NCBI RefSeq assembly: GCF_963676065.1
Contig: NZ_OY780933.1
Span: 2,140,001-2,204,000 of the forward strand
From: Maridesulfovibrio sp.
GTDB taxonomy: Bacteria > Desulfobacterota > Desulfovibrionia > Desulfovibrionales > Desulfovibrionaceae
DNA: 64,000 nucleotides
Reading direction: 5' to 3'
In this document: one piece after another, positions 54,721 through 62,957 of the stretch
Layout of the letters: every line of letters starts with the position of its first letter
Position numbering within the stretch: the first letter of the stretch is position 1
The notes under the pieces: generated by a model
What the model saw: the letters and a program-made list of their open reading frames with translations, nothing else
Database searches by the model: none
What the model was told of the DNA's origin: nothing
Made by a program: the position numbers and the translations under genes

Positions 54721-55149
54721 TTAATCTTCTTCGTGCTGGGGGTAGTCTTCCGGGGTTTCTTTTAATTCTGGATGCCGCTCGTAAAATCCTTCGAGAGGTT
54801 CCAATTTAGCACCACATGAGTCACATGCTGCATTGGCTGGTGCTTTCCCTGCCATGTATACTTTTTGGCATTTTGGGCAGATGGTTTCTTCTGTCTCATG
54901 ATCTTTATCAGAACTGAATGATTCTTCTTTTCTTGTTCTCCATAAATAAATTAGTATGATGGATCCGATAACGAATTGTATATACCCAACAAAGTTATAT
55001 ACTTCAAAACCTTTATATTTTCCTCCTCCAGTAATAGGGGTCAGCACTCCAGAAAAGAAAAAAGCCCAGCCTGCCAAAATTAAGGTGAGTCTGTCGGCTC
55101 CGCCTTTTGCTGTTTCATTTTCTCGTTTTCCCTTTCTATTTTTTTTCAT
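54721..55149 (-). CDS. predicted immunity protein 1 (membrane-zinc ribbon type)
   Basis: A protein of 142 residues with a basic N-terminus, two membrane helices (about 25-45 and 53-70) and the constant zinc-ribbon tail (CPKC, CDSC, then GFYERHPELKETPEDYPQ). Its ATG lies 14 bases inside the end of the main rhs gene, so the pair is co-translated. It is the best candidate immunity protein for the expressed tip. Confidence 0.7.
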   Translation of the reverse strand: MKKNRKGKRENETAKGGADRLTLILAGWAFFFSGVLTPITGGGKYKGFEVYNFVGYIQFVIGSIILIYLWRTRKEESFSSDKDHETEETICPKCQKVYMAGKAPANAACDSCGAKLEPLEGFYERHPELKETPEDYPQHEED

Positions 55150-57214
55150 GGGTCTTTTTCGATTTAGCTGTTTTCTCAATTAAGTATTTGCCCGCGCTTA
55201 CTGCTCCTCCTAGAGTTGGAGAAGGGGGTTGATTGTCGATAAGTCCTGTAGCTGCCTCACCGACCTTTTCAAGGTCTAATTGGTACTTTGTCCCAATCTT
55301 ACTTGTCCGTATATCGATGTCAGCTTTTCTGCCCACATCCTTAACAAAATCTTTGCCGCGTTTTACTGCTTTGCTGAGCTTGCCAACTCCTTTTTCCAGA
55401 TATGGGGCGGCGCGTCTGGCACCCGCTGCTCCTGCTGACAAAGCTGCTTCACCACTAAGTGTGCCCCCTGCGATTGCAGCTGGCAGTAATGCCGCTCCTG
55501 TTGCTGTACCCCATATTCTTGGGTCATCTGCAATAGCTTCACCCGCTTTAGAAACAGCTTCCAACGCCGCTTTTCCGCCTTCAGTTACAGCTTTGCCTAC
55601 TCCGTCGGAAATTCTTTCCAAAGCTCCTTTCTCTTCTTTCTCAGTATCAGATGATTCTGCTTTAGATTCAGGGCTCTGTTTTTCTGCCTTCTCTTTTAGA
55701 GCTTGACGTTCCTTGCGCATATCCATGCCGGTAATGGAACGGTTTTTGTCCTCCGATCCCGAATCCTCCTCACTCGCCTCACTGGTCTCACTCAACCCCA
55801 GCCGGTCAACGAAGTTAATCGGATCATCGAGGCAGTAGCCGTACAGATCAACATCGCCGCCGGCGTAGCCAAGCGGATCGGGAGATATGAATCTGCCGAT
55901 GGTAGGGTCGTACTCACGGAACCCGAAGTGGATCAGGCCGGTATCGGGATCGTACAAGCCGCCGGCAAAACCTAGCGCCGTGTCATATTCAGGGGCGCTG
56001 TCCTTTATCCTTCTTCCGAAAGAATCGTATAGGACTTCCTGTACACTGTTTCCTGATGAATCGGCAATAGTAAAAATGCTGCCTGATTGATCCGTTGCGA
56101 AGAGGAATACCTGATCATTACGGACCATCCCCATGCAGCGACCGTGTTCATTGTAATGAAATCTGCTGAGACCTCCCGCATCTTCAACCGCCGCAAGGGT
56201 GGTCAGATCTTTCCAAATGTAGCGCTGTATCAGCTGACCGTTGACGTATTTGGCAGTCCTGAAGCCGCGTTCATCGAAGCGGTATTCGATGTCTGTTCCA
56301 TCCGGCAGATGTACTTCGCAGAGTTGCCCGGTTTCCAGATATTCGTAGCTGGTTATACCTTCGGGGGAATTTTTTTCGGACAGGTCGCCATCGGCATCAT
56401 ATGAATAGGCTGTTGCTCCGGCACGGATCAATTGGCCGAGATCGTTGTACCTGTATTCCTGCTTCTCACCACCTGCTATTTGCGAGAACACGCGCTGGCC
56501 CAATCTGTTGTAACGATATACTTCAACGGGCTCGCCACAATAACGGACGGACTGAAGCCGACCATCTTCATCGTACTGGTATTCCAGAACGTGGCTGGAC
56601 TGCTCTGATACGAGGATTTTATCTTCGATTCTGAGATTGTCATCGCGGTTCACGGCCAGTACTGCGTATGGGCTTTCAGTTTCGGGGGTCAGGAATTGGA
56701 GCACTTCGTCGCCTATTTCTTCGATGCTCACATTATCACGCTGCATCTCATCGCGAATTGACTGACCTGTTCCTGTCTGGGGTGTTCCGGGCTTTATTCT
56801 GGTCTTGGGACCTCCGATATGTTTTTTATATTCGTTATTAACTTCAAATCCATACGTTGTTTTTTTCAATTTCTGCACCACAGGAAGATCGGGATTTTCT
56901 TCCATGAACTTAGCGTGGATCATACGTTTAAGCTTTGCGTGCATGGCTTTGGATTCTTCCCACTCATTATTTTTTCGGTCCCATCTGCATTTGACTTCCG
57001 GTTTCATCATGGAAGGGTACATGCGGTCACCGGTTGAGAATTCGGCGAAATCAGGCCTTGGCACGGCCAGTTCCTCACCTGTTCTGCGGTCCACGATTTT
57101 CCATAGATTTTCAATCTGCATCTCTGCCGGTTCAGTTTCACCGTAAAGCACCTGTCCTGCTGTCAGCTCACTGCGCGGTCTTGGTTCCATCCGATAATTT
57201 TTAAGCGATTTCAT
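55136..57214 (-). CDS. short Rhs protein with polymorphic C-terminal tip (expressed copy)
   Basis: A protein of 692 residues starting after CTGGAGGA. Residues 1-200 are of unknown fold, with no signal peptide and no PAAR domain. Residues about 210-420 hold a few YD repeats (YQYDEDGRL, YRYNDLGQL, YRFDERGFR). Residues about 420-472 are the conserved core end (YDPDTGLIHFGFREYDP, PLGYAGG, NFVDRLGL), where Rhs proteins usually cut off the tip. The tip (about 473-692) has an Ala/Gly hydrophobic stretch (AALLPAAIAGG) and a basic end. The core is far smaller than the cages of E. coli Rhs. No T6SS or VgrG gene is in the window, so the export route is unknown. Confidence 0.85.
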   Translation of the reverse strand: MKSLKNYRMEPRPRSELTAGQVLYGETEPAEMQIENLWKIVDRRTGEELAVPRPDFAEFSTGDRMYPSMMKPEVKCRWDRKNNEWEESKAMHAKLKRMIHAKFMEENPDLPVVQKLKKTTYGFEVNNEYKKHIGGPKTRIKPGTPQTGTGQSIRDEMQRDNVSIEEIGDEVLQFLTPETESPYAVLAVNRDDNLRIEDKILVSEQSSHVLEYQYDEDGRLQSVRYCGEPVEVYRYNRLGQRVFSQIAGGEKQEYRYNDLGQLIRAGATAYSYDADGDLSEKNSPEGITSYEYLETGQLCEVHLPDGTDIEYRFDERGFRTAKYVNGQLIQRYIWKDLTTLAAVEDAGGLSRFHYNEHGRCMGMVRNDQVFLFATDQSGSIFTIADSSGNSVQEVLYDSFGRRIKDSAPEYDTALGFAGGLYDPDTGLIHFGFREYDPTIGRFISPDPLGYAGGDVDLYGYCLDDPINFVDRLGLSETSEASEEDSGSEDKNRSITGMDMRKERQALKEKAEKQSPESKAESSDTEKEEKGALERISDGVGKAVTEGGKAALEAVSKAGEAIADDPRIWGTATGAALLPAAIAGGTLSGEAALSAGAAGARRAAPYLEKGVGKLSKAVKRGKDFVKDVGRKADIDIRTSKIGTKYQLDLEKVGEAATGLIDNQPPSPTLGGAVSAGKYLIEKTAKSKKTHEKK

Positions 57215-57361
57215 GCTGTCCTCCAGTTAAAATAGTTTAAGGGGAGATGCTTTGAACCACCGCGATTCAAGGCTATTCTCCCGCATCCAAATGTAATTTA
57301 TCTGGTAGGGCGGACATGTTTCAGGTGGTTCAGGTCCGCTTTCGCTCAAAAATTGGTTTAT

Positions 57362-57381
57362 ATGTGTTAAATCTAACACAT
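57362..57381. promoter_or_regulatory. perfect palindrome upstream of fdhA
   Basis: ATGTGTTA-AATC-TAACACAT, 8-bp perfect arms with a 4-base centre, lies about 9 bases before a candidate -35 and is centred near -53. This is a typical activator position. The regulator is not identified. It differs from the usual Crp/Fnr half-site TTGTGA. Confidence 0.5.
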
Positions 57382-57389
57382 TGCAATTA

Positions 57390-57418
57390 TTGACTTTATT
57401 TTGGAGGTGGGATTCTAT
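57390..57418 (+). promoter_or_regulatory. candidate fdhA promoter
   Basis: TTGACT and TTCTAT are separated by 17 bases, about 70 bases before the fdhA start. This is a pattern match only. Confidence 0.45.
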
Positions 57419-57485
57419 GGGATAATCAATGAAATTGTCAGGCTTTTTGCGGATTTTGAGGTCTGACTTAAACTGTGGAGGTTCC

Positions 57486-60400
57486 ATGAATATTTCACGG
57501 CGAGGGTTCATGAAACTTGCGGGCGTAAGTGTTGCAAGTATCGGTATGAGCCAGCTGGGACTCGATCTTTCCCCGACGCAGGCTTATGCCGCCGGGCTTA
57601 AGATCAAGGGCGCAAAGGAAGTTATTTCCATTTGTCCGTTCTGTTCAGTCAGCTGTCATTTCATCGCTCATGTGAAGGATGGCAAGATCGTCAGCACCGA
57701 GGGTGATCCTGATTATCCGGTAAGTGAAGGTGCGCTTTGTGCTAAGGGTGCGGCTATGCTTTCCATGCATAACAGCCACCACCGCATTGAAAAGCCGCTT
57801 TATCGTGCCCCTTACGGCACTGAGTGGGAAGAAAAAAGCTGGGATTGGGTGCTGGACCGCATCGCCCGGCGCGTTAAGGAAACACGTGATGCAGACTTCA
57901 AACGGTTCAATGATAAGGGCCAGGAAGTCAACCGTGTAGAATCAATTTTTCATCTGGGTACATCACAGATGGATAATGAGGAGTGTGCAGTCGTCCATCA
58001 GGGGGTGCGCGGCCTCGGCCTGGTGCATTTTGATCACCAGGCACGTATCTGACACAGCGCAACAGTTGCGGCTCTGGCAGAGTCGTTCGGGCGCGGTGCG
58101 ATGACCAACCACTGGTGCGATATCGAAAACGCGGATTCTATCCTTATCATAGGTAGTAACGCCGCTGAGCACCATCCTATCTCCTTTAAATGGGTATTGC
58201 GGGCCAAGGACAAAGGCGCCAAGGTTATGCATGTTGACCCAAAATTCTCACGAACCTCCGCGAGATGTGATTTCCATGTACCTCTCAGGTCCGGTACTGA
58301 TATCGCTTTCATGGGCGGTATGATCAATTATGTCCTTGAGAATGACCTTTATTTCAAGGAATATGTCGCCAATTACACTAACGCTGCCTTCATCGTCGGT
58401 AAGGATTTCAAATTCTCTCGCGGATTGTTTTCCGGCTATGACGAGAAATCCCGTAAGTACGACAAATCCCAGTGGGCTTTTGAGCTGGATAAAGACGGCG
58501 TTCCCAAGCGTGATGAATCCCTGAAACATTCCCGCTGCGTATTTCAGCAGCTTAAGAAGCATTATTCCCGCTATTCCCTTTCCAAAGTTTCCAAGACCAC
58601 AGGTGTATCAAAGGATAACCTGCTCAAGGTCTATAAGGAATACAGTGCCACGGGTAAGCGTGATAAAGCCGGAACGATTATGTACGCACTGGGCTGGACT
58701 CAGCACACGGTCGGCGTACAGAACATCCGTTCCAGCGCAATCCTGCAGCTTCTTTTAGGTAATATAGGTGTCGCGGGCGGCGGAATTAACGCCCTGCGCG
58801 GTGAGCCGAACGTACAGGGTTCTACCGATCACTGTATTCTCTGGCATATCCTGCCCGGTTACCTGCCCATGCCCAAAGCCAGCATGGGATCGTTTGAAGA
58901 GTACACCAAAGCCACAACCCCGGTCTCACATGACCCGCAGAGTGCAAACTGGTGGCAGCACAAACCCAAGTATATGGCTTCATTGCTTAAGGGATGGCGT
59001 GGCGAGAATGCCACGGCTGATAACGGCTTCGGCTATCAGATGCTGCCCAAGGCCGATGACGGTGAAGATTACTCATACCTCTTCATCTTCGACCGCATGT
59101 ATCGTGGTGAGATCCGGGGCGGATTCGCATTCGGAACCAACCCGGCCATGAGTGTTCCCAACTCCAACAAGGTCCGTAAGGCTCTCGATAACCTCGACTG
59201 GCTGGTCGTGGGCGAGATTCACCATACCGAGACTTCTGAGAACTGGCACCGTCCCGGTGTTGACCCGACCAGTAATAAGACTGAAGTCTTCATGCTGCCG
59301 TCTGCTCAGCGTGCGGAAAAAGCCGGTTCAATCAGCTCCTCCGGGCGCTGGCTGCTCTGGCATTACGAAGCATGTCGCCCGATGGGTGAATCAAAGAGCA
59401 TGGGTGAAATGTACGTGGATATCATCAACCATGTCCGCCGTCTCTACGATAAAGAGAACGGTGTATATCCCGAAGCTCTGCTCAGTCTGGACTGGCCTGC
59501 CTACTATGATGCCGAGGATGTCGCCCAGCGCATCAACGGTCGTTTTACCAAGGACGTTGAATTCAAGGGTAAAAAATACAAAAAGGGCCAGCAGGTTCCT
59601 TCATTTGTAGCCCTTACGGATGACGGCGCTACCTCTTCCCTGAACTGGCTGTACGCAGGCAGTTACACTGAGGAAGCAGGCAATAAAGCCAAAATCCGTA
59701 GTCTGAAACAGACACCAATGCAGGCGAAGATCAATCTGTATCCCAACTATGCATGGTGCTGGCCTGTCAACCGGCGCATCCTCTATAACCGCGCATCCGT
59801 AGACCTTAATGGTAAGCCTTACGCTCCTGAAAAGGCTGTCATTGAATGGGACGGTTCCAAGTGGATAGGTGATGTGCCCGATGGCGGCTGGCCTCCGATG
59901 GCAACCGGAAAGGGACGCTATCCTTTCATCATGCGTAAGGAAGGTCACGGTCAGCTTTACGGTCCCGGCCGTCAGGACGGTCCTTTCCCCGAGCATTACG
60001 AGCCGGTGGAAACTCCCATCACACGGCATCCGTTCTCAAGCCAGCTTAGCAGCCCGGTCTACAAATTCACCGACAGTGATATGGATAAACTGGCTGACCC
60101 TGCTGATAAACGTTTCCCCATTGTACTTACCACCTACAGCCTCACCGAACACTGGTGCGGTGGTGGAGATACCAGAAATACCGCTGTCCTGCTGGAAGCG
60201 GAGCCTCAGCTTTATGTGGAAATGAGTCCCGAGCTGGCTAAGGAAAAAGGTATCGAAAATGGTGACGGTGTCATTGTGGAAAGTATCCGCGGCAAGGTTG
60301 AAGCTATTGCCATGGTTACCGTGCGTATGACTCCATTCGAGATAAAAGGTGATACCGTCCACGAAGTAGGTATGCCTTTCTGTTTTGGCTGGACAACCCG

Positions 60401-60527
60401 TGGCTGTGGTGACTCCACCAACCGTCTTACCCCGTCAGTTGGTGACCCGAATACCACTATTCCTGAATTCAAGGCCTCTCTGGTGAATGTTCGCAAAGCG
60501 AAAAAACTCACCGAGATCGAAGAATAA
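57486..60527 (+). CDS. fdhA: formate dehydrogenase catalytic subunit (selenoprotein)
   Basis: A protein of 1,013 residues including selenocysteine at the in-frame UGA 58050-58052 (context QARI-U-HSATV, as in FdnG-type enzymes). It has a Tat signal (SRRGFMKLAGVS), one 4Fe-4S cluster (CPFCSVSC to CAKG) and the full molybdopterin domains to the end. It oxidises formate in the periplasm with W or Mo. Start ATG 57486 has GGAGG upstream. The in-frame longer start at 57429 would hide the signal. A reading that stops at the UGA would split it falsely in two. FdhB follows after 21 bases. Confidence 0.95.
58053..58092 (+). promoter_or_regulatory. bacterial SECIS-like stem for selenocysteine insertion
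   Basis: The bases just after the UGA can be aligned with the E. coli fdnG SECIS (AGTTGCGGCTCTGGCAG against GGTTGCAGGTCTGCACC), placing the apical loop about 20 bases from the UGA. SelB would bind here. Confidence 0.65.
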
Positions 60528-60548
60528 CCCGCAACCAAGGAGTAAAAC

Positions 60549-61283
60549 ATGCCTAAAGCATTCTTTGTCGATACCTCAAGATGTACGGCTTGCCGCGGTT
60601 GCCAGGTTGCCTGTAAGGAATGGCATGGTCTGCCCGCAGTAAAAACAAAACAACGCGGTTCGCATCAGAATCCACCTGATCTGAATCCCTTCACCTATAA
60701 ACTTGTCCGATTCAGTGAGCACCGCATCAACGGCAAGGTCGAGTGGTATTTCTTCCCCGACCAGTGCCGTCACTGCGAAGTTCCTCCCTGTAAGGACATT
60801 GCCGATTCATACGTAACTGGCGCGGTCATAAAGGACGAAGATACCGGAGCGGTAATCTTCACTGATCAGACCAAGCGACTTGGCGCTGATGAATGTGTTG
60901 AAATGACAGACGCGTGTCCCTACAATATCCCGCGTCGAAATTCCGGAACCGGTTTGATGAGCAAATGCGATATGTGTATTGATCGGGTTCAGGCCGGTCT
61001 GATTCCTGTTTGCGTCAAGACCTGCCCCACGGGAACCATGAACTTCGGTGATCGTGAAGAGATGCTCGAACTTGCTGAAAAGACCTTGACCAAGGTTAAA
61101 AAAGAGTATCCCGAAGCTGCAATAATCGATGCTGACGAAGTAAACGTCATCTATCTGGTTATGAATAAACCTGAACTCTATTACGAGTACGTTACCGCGG
61201 ATGCCTCAGGCGTCGGCAACGGCGTAACCCGCAAAGAGTTCCTCGCTAATCTCACCAAACCTGCAAAACGCTTGTTTGGATAA
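60549..61283 (+). CDS. fdhB: formate dehydrogenase iron-sulfur subunit
   Basis: A protein of 244 residues with ferredoxin-type Cys motifs for four 4Fe-4S clusters (CTACRGCQVAC, CRHCEVPPC, ACPYN, CDMCIDRVQ, CVKTCPTG). It has no signal or membrane helix, so it is carried out with FdhA by the Tat system. It passes electrons from FdhA, probably to periplasmic cytochrome c3. Strong AAGGAG before the ATG. Confidence 0.93.
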   Translation: MPKAFFVDTSRCTACRGCQVACKEWHGLPAVKTKQRGSHQNPPDLNPFTYKLVRFSEHRINGKVEWYFFPDQCRHCEVPPCKDIADSYVTGAVIKDEDTGAVIFTDQTKRLGADECVEMTDACPYNIPRRNSGTGLMSKCDMCIDRVQAGLIPVCVKTCPTGTMNFGDREEMLELAEKTLTKVKKEYPEAAIIDADEVNVIYLVMNKPELYYEYVTADASGVGNGVTRKEFLANLTKPAKRLFG

Positions 61284-61287
61284 TTAG

Positions 61288-61527
61288 TTGCCTCCGGCGG
61301 CTGGGGAAGGGAAACTTTTGGGAAAAGTTTCCCTTCCCCAGACCCCATCCCTTCAAAACTTTTTAGTAGGGCTTCGCCGTTGGGGATGATGAAATGGGGT
61401 TGAATTAAAATAAAACAAATTTCTACAGACTTTCGTTACCGGACGCGAAGCAGAATAAAACGTTTTGGGAGCCTTAAACCCTTTTGGAAAAGGGTTTAAG
61501 GCTCCCGGCAGGGTCGCCAAAGGCGAA
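61288..61527. repeat. intergenic repeat element, copy 2
   Basis: A 240-base element. It contains two perfect hairpins: 17-bp arms at 61303-61339 (GGGGAAGGGAAACTTTT) and 19-bp arms at 61467-61506 (GGGAGCCTTAAACCCTTTT). The left end (TTGCCTCCGGCGGC) and AGGGCTTCGCCG match the element at 39324-39490. The right end (GTCGCCAAAGGCGAA) is an imperfect inverse of the left. It lies between fdhB and fdhE and has no coding capacity. The hairpins may also reduce read-through. Confidence 0.7.
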
Positions 61528-61577
61528 ATCTTTCGAAAATAGCGCGTAGCGCATCAAATATTTCAGGAGCATGATTA

Positions 61578-62483
61578 ATGGGTAATAAGAAGAAACATGA
61601 TGTGCAGGCGGGATTACTGGCTTTACGTAAGAAAATGCCTGCCCTTGAGAATATTTTCGATGCCTTCGGGCCGCTGGTTGTGGCTTTGGAGAAGGCTGAC
61701 GATCTGCTTCTCGACTGGGACGGCTATGTTTTACCAGAGGCTTATGCACCCCGTTTCGAGCAGGGGGTACCGCTGATGACGGATATGGATCTACCTCAGT
61801 TTGGTGCTAAGTACCGTGAAGTTTTTATGCTTATGGTGGATGCAATAGCTGAGGGGCTTCCCGCTATTTCCGCTCAGGTTGATGACATCAGGCAAGTTGC
61901 TGAGGTTGCGGATGATTTTGATAATTTAGCCAAATTCCTTTGGTTTGAGAAAGAGAAACAGCTGCATAAATTATTTGATAAATGGAAAGTCTCTGGTCAG
62001 ATTCTGGCTTTTATCGGCACTTTGGCGCTGAAACCTTTCATGGTCGCCATGGAGCCAAAGGCAGCCGCGGCAATTGCGAGTATGGCCTGGCACAAAGGCT
62101 ATTGTCCGGTCTGCGGTACTTTTCCCGATCTTGCTCTGCTCCGTAAATCCGGCGACGACAACGCCTATTTGAAATCACACGGAGGTCAGCGCTGGCTGCA
62201 TTGTTCATGCTGCGGTCATGAATGGCGCTTTAAGCGCAACACCTGCCCGTGGTGCGAAAATGAAGATCATGAAAAACTGCGTTATCTTCAGGCTGAAGAA
62301 CGTCAAAACGAGCGGGTCGATGTCTGCGATAACTGCAAGCATTATTTTGTAACCATCGATACTCGAGAACTTACCGATCAGCCCGATCCGCGTGTAGCAC
62401 CGCTTGGCCTTGTTCATCTGGACATTAAAGCGCAGGAAGAGGATTACCGTCCTATTGCTGAAATGCCTTGGAATGTTCTTTAG
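61578..62483 (+). CDS. fdhE: formate dehydrogenase accessory protein FdhE
   Basis: A cytoplasmic protein of 301 residues with four paired Cys motifs in the C-terminal half (CPVCG, CSCCGHEW, CPWC, CDNCKHY), the FdhE zinc/iron pattern. It is needed for maturation of formate dehydrogenases, though its exact step is not certain. CAGGAG precedes the ATG. It is downstream of fdhAB, past the repeat element. Confidence 0.9.
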   Translation: MGNKKKHDVQAGLLALRKKMPALENIFDAFGPLVVALEKADDLLLDWDGYVLPEAYAPRFEQGVPLMTDMDLPQFGAKYREVFMLMVDAIAEGLPAISAQVDDIRQVAEVADDFDNLAKFLWFEKEKQLHKLFDKWKVSGQILAFIGTLALKPFMVAMEPKAAAAIASMAWHKGYCPVCGTFPDLALLRKSGDDNAYLKSHGGQRWLHCSCCGHEWRFKRNTCPWCENEDHEKLRYLQAEERQNERVDVCDNCKHYFVTIDTRELTDQPDPRVAPLGLVHLDIKAQEEDYRPIAEMPWNVL

Positions 62484-62505
62484 ATTTTTGGAGATTTGAA
62501 ACGTG

Positions 62506-62543
62506 AAACCGCCGCACTCATTCGAGGTTGTGGCGGTTTTTTT
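62506..62543. terminator. terminator after fdhE
   Basis: An 8-bp stem (AAACCGCC / GGCGGTTT) extended by GCA/TGT with a T-run (62537-62543). It also lies at the end of the convergent small gene. Confidence 0.85.
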
Positions 62544-62874
62544 ATTGGCAGGAAATATCATTGCCCGCGATTAAATCTGCAAGCACATGATTTTTTTCGG
62601 TCTGATCAGGGAACTTGAGTAGATAAATGCAGTTCCAATTCCCTTCCCACAGACAATCCTGTTTCGGGGGATCGGCAAGGATTTCTTTGAAATTTTCAGC
62701 CGCCCCGGCATAGAGCATATTGACTTGAAAGCCGGACCTGTGTCCGCGCGGGTGGGTGTAGGAAAGAATGTAGATGCCGCCGTATTCAGGGATAGGACGG
62801 GTTTTGGCAAATATTCCGAAGTGATATTCTTTTCCCGATTTTCCGGTGAATATCCATTCTTTTTGTTTGAACAT
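62542..62874 (-). CDS. small GIY-YIG-like protein
   Basis: A protein of 110 residues. GGIYILSYTH and MLYAGAAENFKEIL resemble the GIY and YIG motifs of that nuclease family, but the usual catalytic Arg after YIG (as in LRKRL) is missing and the domain is short. It may be a degenerate or inactive member. The start at 62874 has GGAGGAG upstream. It follows thiE on the minus strand. Function is unknown. Confidence 0.6.
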   Translation of the reverse strand: MFKQKEWIFTGKSGKEYHFGIFAKTRPIPEYGGIYILSYTHPRGHRSGFQVNMLYAGAAENFKEILADPPKQDCLWEGNWNCIYLLKFPDQTEKNHVLADLIAGNDISCQ

Positions 62875-62889
62875 TTCTCCTCCACCCGT

Positions 62890-62931
62890 CACCCCTGAAC
62901 CTGAGCTTACTTATATTTCGGTTCAGGGGTG
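62890..62931. terminator. long hairpin downstream of thiE
   Basis: A 12-bp perfect stem (CACCCCTGAACC / GGTTCAGGGGTG) with an 18-base loop. The T-run is weak, so it may be a terminator or a message-stabilising hairpin. Confidence 0.6.
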
Positions 62932-62957
62932 ATGTCTTTTGGGTTCCGAATTGAAAT

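Noticed and set aside
48263..57214. CRISPR array or insertion-sequence cluster as a reason for the repeats
   Set aside because: The repeats are coding Rhs core and immunity-gene segments; there are no short regular repeat-spacer units and no transposase.
58050..58052. Stop codon splitting the formate dehydrogenase gene
   Set aside because: The UGA is at the known selenocysteine position with SECIS-like sequence behind it, so it is not a nonsense mutation.
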